Counted from the first letter of the stretch, positions 34,760 through 42,755 are shown. The stretch: 64,000 nt of DNA from an uncultured Oscillospiraceae bacterium (GCA_934660965.1 CAKUIM010000009.1:5684-69683); one strand, 5' to 3'. Notes: generated by a model from the sequence alone, not told the origin. A program made the numbers and translations.

Positions 34760-35377
34760 TTACGCCCTGTCAGTGAACATCCCATCGAGAAATTTCATGG
34801 TCTGATCCACCACATAGTCAAAATTTTTCTCCTCTTTGAACACCACCCAGTGCAGGCCCACAAAATTGGTCACGCCCATCAGGGCAAAGCTCAAGACCTC
34901 GGGGTCAATATCCCGCACCTCTCCCTCGTCCTGGGCCAGGGCAAGGTGCTTCATATAGGCCCGGGAGAAATTGGCGTAATAGTCGTCAAACAGCCGCTTG
35001 TCGATGAACATGGCCTCCCAGGTAATGTTGAACACATATTTGTGCTCCACAATGAACTCCAGCCAGGCCCGCAGACCCTCCCGCTCCATTTCCCGGCGGG
35101 TGGTGCAGCCGGCCACCGCCATGCTCAGATGCTTGCGGATGCGGTGGCCATACTCCAGCAGCAGGTATTCATACAGCGCCAGCTTGCTCTCAAAATAAAT
35201 ATAGAACGTCCCGGCCCCAACGCCGGCACGGTTTGTGATGTCGTTGATGGAGGTGCCGTAATAGCCGGCCTCGCAGAACAACTCCTCCGCCGCGGCGCAG
35301 ATACGGTTGAGTGTCTCCTGCCCGCGCCGGGTCTTGGGGTAGTTGGCCAGCAGCTGGGCTGCGTCTATGTGCTCCAT
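34760..35377 (-). CDS. TetR family transcriptional regulator
   Basis: This 205-residue regulator has an N-terminal helix-turn-helix (about residues 17-62: ICAAAEELFCEAGYYGTSI, then NDITNRAGVGAGTFYIYFESK) and a helical ligand-binding domain (about 70-200). Ligands of such proteins in acyl-CoA clusters are often acyl-CoAs or the free acid. ATG 35377 follows AAGGAA; a longer frame extends into the operator and is unlikely. It stands at the head of the cargo row, and a shared operator-like motif in both promoters suggests that it represses itself and the symporter operon. Confidence 0.9.
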   Translation of the reverse strand: MEHIDAAQLLANYPKTRRGQETLNRICAAAEELFCEAGYYGTSINDITNRAGVGAGTFYIYFESKLALYEYLLLEYGHRIRKHLSMAVAGCTTRREMEREGLRAWLEFIVEHKYVFNITWEAMFIDKRLFDDYYANFSRAYMKHLALAQDEGEVRDIDPEVLSFALMGVTNFVGLHWVVFKEEKNFDYVVDQTMKFLDGMFTDRA

Positions 35378-35425
35378 AAGGGATTCCTTCTTTTTCGCGG
35401 CATAAACCGATATTTTATATTTTTT

Positions 35426-35454
35426 ATTATAGCTCAAAACCTGATTCATGTCCC
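35426..35454 (-). promoter_or_regulatory. tetR promoter with operator-like motif
   Basis: On the minus strand GGGACA (35454-35449), a 17-base spacer and TATAAT (35431-35426). AAACCTGATTCATG (35437-35450, plus strand) lies in the spacer and matches the operator at 34605-34618 at most positions. Confidence 0.65.
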
Positions 35455-35521
35455 CACATAATTTCAACAAAATTCGACGGCCGTTTTTATCACATCTATG
35501 CGCCCCCGCCGGCCCCCCAAT

Positions 35522-35651
35522 GCCTCCCTCTGACGAGGGAGGTGGCACGGCGTAAGCCGTGACGGAGGGAGAGAATAGAATACAGATAGTTATTAGGGGC
35601 TCTCTCCCTCAGTCAGCCTCACGGCTGACAGCTCCCTCGTCAGAGGGAGCC
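35522..35651. repeat. Dispersed palindromic repeat, copy inside the element
   Basis: About 130 bp bounded by GCCTCCCTCTGACGAGGGAG at the left and CTCCCTCGTCAGAGGGAGCC at the right, with an inner TCTCTCCCTCAGTCAGC and a variable AT-richer centre. The same unit occurs at 43779, 48018 and 49916. It fills most of the 350-base stretch between tetR and the right end of the element, in which no gene is seen. Confidence 0.9.
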
Positions 35652-35728
35652 AAGGGCGCGGGTGCACAGCCCTCAGTCTCGCTGCGGGTCGGTCACGGCG
35701 CAGCTCTGACATGCTCCCGGCCTGTCAA

Positions 35729-35772
35729 GCCCTTGCAGCCGCTGCCAGCCCTTCCACGTCCCACTGGATGGG
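35729..35772. repeat. Right attachment site of the element
   Basis: The TC core is at 35753-35754. Inside the element, the inverse of GGCAGCGGCTGCAAGGGC occupies 35729-35746, 6 bases from the core, matching the left arm at 16 of 18 positions. Outside, the chromosomal half-site reads CCATCCAGT on the minus strand, 8 bases from the core, mirroring CCTTCCAGT on the other side. Confidence 0.85.
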
Positions 35773-36294
35773 CTCCACCCCCATGGCGCGCACCGCCGCA
35801 ATCACATGGTCGTCATACTCCCCATAGGGGCAGCGGAAGAGGGTGGGGGCGGCCCCCGTCACCGCCTCGATCTTCTCCGCGCAGGCGGTAAGGTCCTCGG
35901 TAATCTCCCGGGCAGAGAGGCTGTTGAAGTGGGCGTGGGTGTTGGAGTGGCTCATCACCTCGTGGCCGGCGTCAGAGAGGGCCTTCACCGACTCGGGGTA
36001 TTTGTCCACCCACTGTCCCACCACGAAAAAGGTGGCCTTCACGCCGTATTTCCCCAGGATGTCGATAAGCAGCTGGGTGTCCTCGTTGCCCCAGGCGGCG
36101 TCAAAGCTGATGGAGAGCACCTTGTAGTCCTTCTGCACGCAGTAAATGGGCAGCTGCCTGGTCGCCGCCGCCGCGCCCACCACCGCCGGGTGGCCCGCCA
36201 GCGTCAGCATCACAATGGCCGCCGCCAGGCACCCCGCCGCCGTCAGCAGCTTTTTCTTCAGAAAAACCACTTTGATTGCCTTGATTCTCTTCAT
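35754..36294 (-). pseudogene. pdaB: 5' part of interrupted pdaB (spore polysaccharide deacetylase)
   Basis: ATG 36294, with GGAGGG upstream, begins a 180-residue N-terminal part of a NodB-fold deacetylase: membrane anchor or signal (about residues 13-40), ISFDAAWGNEDT (motif 1, the PdaB variant), SHSNTHAHF (metal-binding motif 2), FRCPYGEYDD (motif 3), then IQWDV where the element begins. After that the frame adds nine foreign residues and stops at 35725. Motifs 4 and 5 are at 24731-24966. As it stands the product should be inactive. In Bacillus, PdaB is a sporulation protein needed for spore stability; that role here is by homology. Confidence 0.92.
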
Positions 36295-36329
36295 TTCCAA
36301 TCCCTCCGATTCCCGTTTCAGAATGATAG

Positions 36330-36358
36330 ATTTTATGCACCGGGGCAGATTGAGATGT
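36330..36358 (-). promoter_or_regulatory. Possible sigma-E-like promoter of pdaB
   Basis: On the minus strand ACATCTC (36358-36352), a 14-base spacer and CATAAAAT (36337-36330) lie 35 bases before the pdaB ATG. The -10 fits the CATAnnnT form used by mother-cell sigma factors; the -35 is weak. Confidence 0.35.
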
Positions 36359-36530
36359 TCTTCCGCCAAAAACATGAATCTCTTTTCATCTTGACATTTC
36401 CTCCCATTCATCGTATCCTTGACTTGGCGGAGCCTGGCCTTCCCCGGCTCCAACCGGCCCTTCCTGCGTGGGCCGGGCTCGGCGCGGCGCAGCGTCACGC
36501 CGCCGAAATTCAATATGATGAGAGGGAATC

Positions 36531-36947
36531 ATGATGAAAACCATCGCACAGATTCAGTTGGGTGACAGCGCGTCCTTCACCAAAACCGTAACCGAGACCG
36601 ACATCGTCCTCTACGCCGGCATCACCGGCGACATGAACCCCGCCCACCTCAACGCCGAGTCCGCCAAGGACTCCATGTTCGGCCAGCGCATTGCCCACGG
36701 CATGCTCTCCGCCGGCTTCATCTCCGCCGTTCTGGGCATGCAGCTGCCCGGCCCCGGCGCCATCTACATGGGCCAGGAGCTGCGCTTCGTCAAGCCCGTC
36801 TACATCGGCGACACCGTCACCGCCACCGCCACCGTCATCGAGCGCATCGAGGAGAAAAACCGCATCCGCCTGGAGACCGTCGTCACCAACCAGCGGGGCG
36901 AGACCGTCATCACCGGCGTGGCCACCGTCATGCCGCCCAAGGGCTGA
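36531..36947 (+). CDS. MaoC family (R)-hydratase
   Basis: This 138-residue hot-dog protein has the canonical hydratase-2 motif GDMNPAHLN followed by RIAHGMLSAGFISAVLG. Such stand-alone MaoC proteins hydrate enoyl-CoA to (R)-3-hydroxyacyl-CoA. Two adjacent ATGs (36531, 36534) are possible starts after AGAGGG. It is divergent from pdaB and ends at a strong terminator, so it forms a single-gene unit. It lies just outside the element and keeps the chromosome's high GC. Confidence 0.88.
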   Translation: MMKTIAQIQLGDSASFTKTVTETDIVLYAGITGDMNPAHLNAESAKDSMFGQRIAHGMLSAGFISAVLGMQLPGPGAIYMGQELRFVKPVYIGDTVTATATVIERIEEKNRIRLETVVTNQRGETVITGVATVMPPKG

Positions 36948-36978
36948 TCGCCCGTTCCTGCCGCGCAAGGCCCTCTCC

Positions 36979-37011
36979 GCCGCCCCGGGTTCACGCCCGG
37001 GGCGGCTTTTT
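36979..37011 (+). terminator. Terminator after MaoC gene
   Basis: Perfect 11-bp arms GCCGCCCCGGG (36979-36989) and CCCGGGGCGGC (36996-37006), loop TTCACG, then TTTTT. Confidence 0.93.
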
Positions 37012-37044
37012 CTCCCCTTTTCAGCTCTTCCCCGCCCGGCTTCG

Positions 37045-37073
37045 TTGACTTTCCCGGGCAGTTCCTCTATAAT
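37045..37073 (+). promoter_or_regulatory. Sigma-A promoter of rmlA
   Basis: TTGACT (37045-37050), a 17-base spacer and TATAAT (37068-37073), 55 bases before the rmlA start. Confidence 0.9.
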
Positions 37074-37128
37074 GTTCTTGTCATCCGGCCCCGGTCGGCA
37101 AGTCTATGAACACAACGGAGGGCATCCC

Positions 37129-37983
37129 ATGAAAGGCATCATCCTGGCCGCCGGTCGCGGCACCCGTCTCTACCCCATGACCCTTCCCGTCTGCAAGCCG
37201 CTCCTGCCCGTATACGACAAGCCCCTCATCTACTATCCCCTGTCCGTCCTCATCAGCGCGGGCATCTCCGAGGTCCTTATCATCGTCCCCCCGGGGGAGG
37301 AGGGCACCTTCTCCGCCCTGCTGGGGGACGGCTCCCAGCTTGGCATGCGCATCTCCTACGCCGTGCAGTCCGTGGCCCGGGGCATTGCCGACGCCCTGCT
37401 CATCGGTGAGGACTTTCTGGCCGGAGAGAGCGTGTGTCTCGCCCTGGGGGACAACATCTTCCACTCCCCCTCCCTTACCGGCGCCCTGAAAAAGGCCGCC
37501 GCGGGCAACCGGGGGGGCACAGTGTTCGGCTACTACGTGGACGATCCCCGGCCCTTCGGCGTGGTAGAGTTTGACGCGCAGGGCCGGGCGGTCTCCATTG
37601 AGGAGAAGCCGCAGACCCCCAAGAGCAACTACATCATCCCCGGCCTTTATTTCTACGACAGCTCCGTCATCTCCATCGCCCGGGGCCTGACCCCGTCCGC
37701 CCGGGGCGAGCTGGAGATCACCGATGTCAACCTTGAGTACCTGCGCCGGGGCGCGCTGGACGTGCTCCCCCTCTCCCGGGACACCGTGTGGCTGGACGCC
37801 GGCACCGCCGACAGCCTGCTCTCCGCCGCCCAGACCATCCAGGCCCTTCAAGCCGGCGGGCAGTACGTCTCCTGCATCGAGGAGGCAGCCCTCCGGGAAG
37901 GCTGGATCACCGCCGAAGAGGCCCACGCCGTTGGGCAGGGCATGGCCAACACCAACTACGGCCGGCACCTGCTCGCCCTGTGA
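37129..37983 (+). CDS. rmlA: Glucose-1-phosphate thymidylyltransferase RmlA
   Basis: This 284-residue nucleotidyltransferase starts with GIILAAGRGTRLYPMTLPVCKPLLPVYDKP, the RmlA signature, and has LALGDNIFHSP (metal Asp), DPRPFGVVEFD, SIEEKPQTPKSNYIIPGLYFYD and TVWLDAGT. It makes dTDP-glucose from glucose-1-phosphate and dTTP, the first step to dTDP-rhamnose. No rmlB, rmlC or rmlD is nearby, so they must lie elsewhere or another dTDP-sugar is made. ATG 37129 has CGGAGG upstream; a longer frame through the promoter is not credible. Confidence 0.93.
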   Translation: MKGIILAAGRGTRLYPMTLPVCKPLLPVYDKPLIYYPLSVLISAGISEVLIIVPPGEEGTFSALLGDGSQLGMRISYAVQSVARGIADALLIGEDFLAGESVCLALGDNIFHSPSLTGALKKAAAGNRGGTVFGYYVDDPRPFGVVEFDAQGRAVSIEEKPQTPKSNYIIPGLYFYDSSVISIARGLTPSARGELEITDVNLEYLRRGALDVLPLSRDTVWLDAGTADSLLSAAQTIQALQAGGQYVSCIEEAALREGWITAEEAHAVGQGMANTNYGRHLLAL

Positions 37984-38039
37984 CCGCCCACCCCCATCCG
38001 TTTCCCACATACCGAAACGCTGAAAAGGAGGTTCACACC

Positions 38040-38864
38040 ATGCACTACACCTTTGCACAGTATCAGGAAAGCGCCGACTATATCCGCGGCAAAATCGGAT
38101 CCTTCGTCCCCGAGGTCGCCATGATCCTGGGCTCCGGCCTGGGCTTTCTGGGCGACGTGGTGGAGGACGCCGTCCCCGTGCCTTACGATGGCATCCCTCA
38201 CTTCAAGCCCTCCACCGCCCCCGGCCACAAGGGCCGGCTGGTGTTCGGCACCCTCTCCGGCCGGAAAGTTGCTGTGATGCAGGGCCGGATGCATCACTAC
38301 GAGGGCTACTCCTATGAAGATGTGTCTTATGCCGTGCGGGTACTGCGCCTGCTGGGCTGCCGCACCCTGATCGTCACCAATGCCGCCGGCTGCGTGCGCA
38401 CCGACTGGCAGGCCGGGGACATCATGCTCATCACCGACCACATCAAGCTGTTCTCCGAGTCCCCCCTGCGGGGCGAGAACCTGCCGGAGTTCGGCGTGCG
38501 CTTCCCCGACGCCTCCCATCTCTACACGCTCCGGCTCCAGGAGCTGGCCCGGGGCGTTGCCGTCGCGCAGGATGTAACGCTGCGCGAGGGCGTCTACTTC
38601 TACTGCTACGGCCCCCAGTATGAGACCCCTGCCGAGGTCCGTGCCGCCCGCGCGCTGGGCGCCGACGCCGTGGGCATGTCCACCGCGCCGGAGGTCATCG
38701 TGGCCGGCCACTGCGGCATGGAGGTGCTGGGCCTCACCCTTTTGAGCAATATGGCCGCCGGCATCCTGGACCAGCCCCTGAGCGAGCAGGAGGTGCTGGA
38801 CGCGGCAGCGTGCGCCCGGGACAAATTCTCTCACCTGGTGCTCGGCTGCCTTGCCTGGCTGTAA
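38040..38864 (+). CDS. Purine nucleoside phosphorylase
   Basis: This 274-residue PNP/MTAP family 2 phosphorylase shows VAMILGSGLGFLGD (phosphate loop), MQGRMHHYEGYS, TLIVTNAAGCV and AVGMSTAPEVIVAGHCGMEVLG. It splits inosine or guanosine with phosphate into base and ribose-1-phosphate. AAAAGGAGG precedes the ATG. It is 18 bases upstream of an MtaD-type deaminase, which would supply deaminated nucleosides as substrates. Confidence 0.93.
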   Translation: MHYTFAQYQESADYIRGKIGSFVPEVAMILGSGLGFLGDVVEDAVPVPYDGIPHFKPSTAPGHKGRLVFGTLSGRKVAVMQGRMHHYEGYSYEDVSYAVRVLRLLGCRTLIVTNAAGCVRTDWQAGDIMLITDHIKLFSESPLRGENLPEFGVRFPDASHLYTLRLQELARGVAVAQDVTLREGVYFYCYGPQYETPAEVRAARALGADAVGMSTAPEVIVAGHCGMEVLGLTLLSNMAAGILDQPLSEQEVLDAAACARDKFSHLVLGCLAWL

Positions 38865-38882
38865 GCGTTCGGGAGGGATTCC

Positions 38883-40181
38883 ATGTCCGTACTCTTTACC
38901 AACGTCACCGCCCTTTTGATGGACGAGGGCTTCACCACCCTGAAGGGCGGCTTTGTGGCCGTGGAGGGGCAGCACATCTCCTTTGTGGGCGCCCGGCGGC
39001 CGGCCGGGGCCTTTGACGAGACCATCGACTGCGCCGGCCGCATCATGCTCCCCGGCCTTGTCAACGCCCACACCCACATCCCCATGACCCTCATGCGGGG
39101 CTACGGCGGCGGCCACGACCTGCATACCTGGCTCAACGACTATATCTTTCCGGCGGAGGCCAGGCTCACCGACCGGGCGGTGGCCGCCGGGGCGGCCCTG
39201 GGCCTTGCAGAGATGATCGCCTCGGGCATCACCTGCATTGCCGACATGTACGATCACTGCGAGGCCATCGTAGAGCAGGTGCTCCGCGCCGGCATCTCCG
39301 CCAACATCGCCCGGGGCACCACCCTGTTCGCCCCGGACTACGACTTCCGCACCTTCCCCGGCTGCGTGGAGCAGGCGGCGCTTGTCCGGAACTGGCACGG
39401 CTATAACGGCGGCCAGCTGCGGGTGGACGCCTGCATTCACGGCGAGTATACCTCCCGGCCGCAGCTCTGGGCCGACATCGGCGCCTTCGCCCGGGAAAAC
39501 GGCCTGCGCGCCCACGTCCACATCTCCGAGACCCGCTCGGAGCACAAGGAGTGCCTGGGCCGCTGGGGCAAGACTCCCATCCAGATTCTGGACCAGTACG
39601 GCGTGTGGGCAAACGGCGGCATCGCCGCCCACTGCGTGTATGCAACGCCCGAGGACTGGGCCGTCATGCGCGAGCGGGGCGTGTCCTGCGTCCACAACCC
39701 TTACTCCAACCTCAAGCTGGGCTCGGGCGTGGCCCCCATCCCCGCCATGGAGCGCGCCGGGGTGAACATCGCCCTGGGTACCGACGGCATGAGCTCCCAC
39801 AACAGCGCCGACCTCTTTGCCGACATGAAGCTCGCCGCCGTGCTCCACAACGGCGTCTCCTGCGACCCCGCCGCCGTCACCGCCCGCCAGGCCCTGGAGA
39901 TGGCCACCGTCCGCGGCGCCCTGGCCCTGGGCCGCACGGATACCGGGCGCATCGCCCCGGGATATGTGGCCGACCTCATCCTGGTGGACTTCGACGCGCC
40001 CAACCTCATCCCCTGCCACAGCGAGGCGGAAAACCTTGTCTTTGCCTGTCACGGCTCCAATGTGGTCATGAATATGGCCCGGGGCCGGGTCATATACAAA
40101 AACGGAGAGTTTTTGACCCTGGACCTTGCGCAGATCAAGTCCGAGGTGCGCTCTTACGCCCTGCCGCTGATCTTCGGCTGA
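38883..40181 (+). CDS. Amidohydrolase, MTA/SAH or adenosine deaminase type (MtaD family)
   Basis: This 432-residue metal-dependent hydrolase has the metal site NAHTHIPMTLMRGYG, HISETRSEHKEC, AAHCVYATPEDW and the Asp in ALGTDGMSSHNSADLF. It resembles 5-methylthioadenosine/S-adenosylhomocysteine deaminases. With the phosphorylase before it, this would convert adenosine-type nucleosides to inosine-type ones for salvage. GGGAGG lies before the ATG. Confidence 0.9.
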   Translation: MSVLFTNVTALLMDEGFTTLKGGFVAVEGQHISFVGARRPAGAFDETIDCAGRIMLPGLVNAHTHIPMTLMRGYGGGHDLHTWLNDYIFPAEARLTDRAVAAGAALGLAEMIASGITCIADMYDHCEAIVEQVLRAGISANIARGTTLFAPDYDFRTFPGCVEQAALVRNWHGYNGGQLRVDACIHGEYTSRPQLWADIGAFARENGLRAHVHISETRSEHKECLGRWGKTPIQILDQYGVWANGGIAAHCVYATPEDWAVMRERGVSCVHNPYSNLKLGSGVAPIPAMERAGVNIALGTDGMSSHNSADLFADMKLAAVLHNGVSCDPAAVTARQALEMATVRGALALGRTDTGRIAPGYVADLILVDFDAPNLIPCHSEAENLVFACHGSNVVMNMARGRVIYKNGEFLTLDLAQIKSEVRSYALPLIFG

Positions 40182-40241
40182 CGCCGCAGCCGCCCAAGGG
40201 CGGGCGCTGCCGGACTGAAAAAAGCAAAAAAGGAGCAAGCT

Positions 40242-41891
40242 ATGGCAAGTCAAGGAAAGAAAAACACCTTTTTCGGCGGGGTGGCCACCCTGGCCACCGG
40301 CGTCATCATCGTCAAGCTCATCGGCGCGCTTTATAAGATCCCCCTGGCCAACATCCTGGGGGAGACGGGCTTCAGCTACTTCAACACCGCCTACAACGTC
40401 TATAACGTCCTTCTGATGATCTCCACCGCCGGCCTTCCGGTGGCCCTGTCCAAAACCGTGTCCGAGGCCAACGCCCTGGGCCGCGCCAACCAGGTGCGCC
40501 GGGTGTTCCGGGTGGCGCTGACCACCTTCCTCATCCTGGGCGCTCTGAGCACCCTCATCATGTTCATCGGCGCCGGCCCCATTACGGAGTTCATGGGCAG
40601 CCCCGACTCCCGGGCCTCCGTCCGGGCCCTGGCCCCCGCGGCGCTGTTTGTATGCTGCATGGCCGCCTTCCGGGGCTATTTCCAGGGCCACGGCAACATG
40701 GTGCCCACGTCGGTGTCCCAGGTGGTGGAGGCCCTGTGCAAGCTGGTGCTGGGCCTTGCCCTGGCCTACCTGCTGGCCCGTCAGTCCATCGCCCTGGCCT
40801 CCGCCGGCGCCATTCTGGGCGTCACCATCGGCACCCTTGTGGCGCTGCTGCTGCTCGTGTTCATCTTCGTTCGCTCCGGCGGCCTTGCCCAGAGCCGCTC
40901 CGACGACATCCCCGACAGCTCCGGCAGCATCCTGCGCACCCTGGTGTCCATTGCCATCCCCATCACCATCGGCTCGTCGGTGACCAACATCGTGTACCTG
41001 GTGGACAACGGCCTCATCCTCAATCAGCTGCAAAACTCCCTGGGCATGACCCAGAATCAGGCCGACTCCCTTTACGGCATCTACTCCGCCGCCGGCACCC
41101 TCTACTCCCTGCCCTCCTCGCTGATGATCCCCTTCACCGCCTCCATCCTGCCCGCCGTGTCCGCCTGCCGCAGCCGCCGGGATAAGCTGGGGGCCTCCCG
41201 GGTGAGCGAGTCCGCCATGCGCATGGGCATGCTCATCGCCCTGCCCGCCGGCTTCGGCCTGACCGCCCTGGCCCGCCCCATCACCGCCATGCTCTACCCC
41301 CGGTACGACAATGCCATCGCCGGCGGCTGCCTTGCGTGGCTGGGCATCGCGTCCATCTTCGTGTGCATCATGCTCCTTTCCAACTCCATCCTCCAGGCCC
41401 ACGGCATGGTCAACCTCCCGGTGGCCATTGCCGCCATCGGCGGCATCATCAAGCTGTCGGTGAACTACGTGCTGGTGGGCATCGAGTCCATCAACGTGGT
41501 GGGCGCCGCCATCGGCACGCTGTGCTGCTTTGCCGTGGTGGCCCTGCTGGACCTGTTCGTCATCCACCGCATCATCCCCTCTCCCCCCCGCATCAGCCGC
41601 ATCTTCGTTAAGCCCGTGGCCGCCTCCGCCGTCATGGCTGCCGCCGCCTGGGCCGCCAATGGGCTGCTCGCCAAGCTCCTGGGCATGCTCGCCCCCTTCC
41701 GGGCGGTGGACGCCTCCGGCGCCGTCACGGGCCTTTCCCGCATGGGCATCGTGCTCTCCACCCTGGGGGGCATCGGCGTGGGCGGCATCGTCTACCTCAT
41801 CCTGGTGGTGGCCCTCCGCGTCATCTCCAAGGACGATCTGGCCCTCATGCCCCACGGCGACAAGCTCTCAAGGCTCCTCCGGGTGCGCTGA
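40242..41891 (+). CDS. Polysaccharide flippase (SpoVB/YabM-like, MATE fold)
   Basis: This 549-residue membrane protein has about 14 helices and matches the MurJ/SpoVB flippase group: KIPLANILGETGFSYFNTAYNVYNVL near the N-terminus, then RGYFQGHGNMVPTSVSQVVEAL. It likely flips a lipid-linked cell-wall precursor. The order flippase-mazG-(HU)-rqcP matches yabM-yabN-yabO of Bacillus, so it is probably the YabM equivalent. AAAAAAGGAG precedes the ATG. Confidence 0.9.
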   Translation: MASQGKKNTFFGGVATLATGVIIVKLIGALYKIPLANILGETGFSYFNTAYNVYNVLLMISTAGLPVALSKTVSEANALGRANQVRRVFRVALTTFLILGALSTLIMFIGAGPITEFMGSPDSRASVRALAPAALFVCCMAAFRGYFQGHGNMVPTSVSQVVEALCKLVLGLALAYLLARQSIALASAGAILGVTIGTLVALLLLVFIFVRSGGLAQSRSDDIPDSSGSILRTLVSIAIPITIGSSVTNIVYLVDNGLILNQLQNSLGMTQNQADSLYGIYSAAGTLYSLPSSLMIPFTASILPAVSACRSRRDKLGASRVSESAMRMGMLIALPAGFGLTALARPITAMLYPRYDNAIAGGCLAWLGIASIFVCIMLLSNSILQAHGMVNLPVAIAAIGGIIKLSVNYVLVGIESINVVGAAIGTLCCFAVVALLDLFVIHRIIPSPPRISRIFVKPVAASAVMAAAAWAANGLLAKLLGMLAPFRAVDASGAVTGLSRMGIVLSTLGGIGVGGIVYLILVVALRVISKDDLALMPHGDKLSRLLRVR

Positions 41892-41960
41892 CAAGCCCGC
41901 CGGCTCCCCTCCGCTGTTTTTCACAAAAAAGCAAAAAAGCCTTGCAGTACAGGAGAAAAT

Positions 41961-42755
41961 ATGATAAATTTATTGAAACAGCCCCCATATAATTTCCAGG
42001 ATTTGGTGAAAATTGTCCGTATCCTGCGCGCCCCCGGCGGCTGCCGGTGGGACGGTGCCCAGACCCATGCGTCCATCCGCCGCAACTTCCTTGAGGAGGC
42101 CTATGAGGTGGCCGAAGCCATTGATGAGGGCTCCCCCGACCACCTGAAGGAAGAGCTTGGCGACGTACTTCTCCAGGTGGTTTTCCACGCCTCCATCGAG
42201 GAGGACGCCGGGCGCTTCGACATCGACGCCGTGGCCGACGGCGTGTGCCGCAAGCTCATCTACCGGCATCCCCATGTGTTCGGCGATGTCACCGTGGGCT
42301 CCACCGACGAGATCCTCTCCAACTGGGAAGAGCTCAAAAAGAAAGAAAAGGGCCAGCAGACCCAGGCGGACGCGGTAGACGCCGTGGCCCGCAGCCTGCC
42401 CGCCCTGTGGCGGGCGGAAAAGGTGCAGAAGAAGGCGGCCAAGGCCGGCTTCGACTGGCCGGACGTCTCCGGCGCTATGGACAAGCTCCGGGAGGAAACC
42501 GATGAGCTCGCCGGCGCCATCGCCGGCCGGGGCGACCCGGCGGAGGAGCTGGGCGACCTGCTCTTTGCCGCCGTCAACATCGCCCGTTTCCTGGAGGTCG
42601 ACCCGGAGGCCGCCCTCCACGCCGCCAGCGACAAGTTTGCCCGGCGCTTCCGTCTGGTGGAGCAGACCGCCGCCCGGCGCGGGCAGGACCTGAACACTCT
42701 CTCCCTTGATGAGCTCAACGCCCTGTGGGACGAGGCCAAGCAAGCCAAGGCTTAA
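41961..42755 (+). CDS. mazG: Nucleoside triphosphate pyrophosphohydrolase MazG
   Basis: This 264-residue protein carries two MazG folds (about residues 25-130 and 160-225), with metal-binding EEAYEVAEAI...EELGDVLLQVVFH in the first and EETDELAGAI...EELGDLLFAAVNIAR in the second. It hydrolyses (d)NTPs to monophosphates, clearing aberrant nucleotides. The N-terminal tetrapyrrole methylase domain found in Bacillus YabN is absent. AGGAG lies seven bases before the ATG. Confidence 0.93.
   Translation: MINLLKQPPYNFQDLVKIVRILRAPGGCRWDGAQTHASIRRNFLEEAYEVAEAIDEGSPDHLKEELGDVLLQVVFHASIEEDAGRFDIDAVADGVCRKLIYRHPHVFGDVTVGSTDEILSNWEELKKKEKGQQTQADAVDAVARSLPALWRAEKVQKKAAKAGFDWPDVSGAMDKLREETDELAGAIAGRGDPAEELGDLLFAAVNIARFLEVDPEAALHAASDKFARRFRLVEQTAARRGQDLNTLSLDELNALWDEAKQAKA

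Larger units (their letters stand above)
24967..35753. mobile_element. 10.8-kb serine-recombinase element inserted in pdaB
   Basis: The element separates the two in-frame halves of pdaB. Its length measured core to core is 10,787 bp. It encodes a serine recombinase at the left end (plus strand) and, on the minus strand, tetR, a small membrane protein, a sodium symporter, a flavin reductase, an acyl-CoA/AMP ligase, a ketosynthase III-like protein, a MaoC protein and an NHL protein. Its ends carry matching inverted 18-bp arms (16/18 identical) equidistant from the shared TC core, as expected of a serine-integrase attP. No phage structural, replication or conjugation genes are seen, so it is not obviously self-transmissible. 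Excision would restore pdaB exactly. Confidence 0.9.

Noticed and set aside
35725..35753. Reading the N-terminal deacetylase fragment as a complete short protein ending EGLAAAARA
   Set aside because: The last nine residues are read-through into the element's right arm. Catalytic motifs 4 and 5 are missing, and they are found intact at the other end.
24967..35753. Prophage or conjugative element
   Set aside because: No capsid, tail, terminase, relaxase or type IV secretion genes were found. Apart from the recombinase the content is metabolic.
36531..36947. Outer MaoC gene as part of the element
   Set aside because: It lies beyond the 5' part of pdaB, outside both attachment sites, and has the GC content of the chromosome.
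37956..41855. Very long open frame (about 1,300 codons) on the minus strand opposite PNP, deaminase and flippase genes
   Set aside because: High-GC third positions keep the antisense frame open. Its product is a Gly/His/Asp/Gln-rich shadow without domains, while the plus-strand genes have full family motifs.
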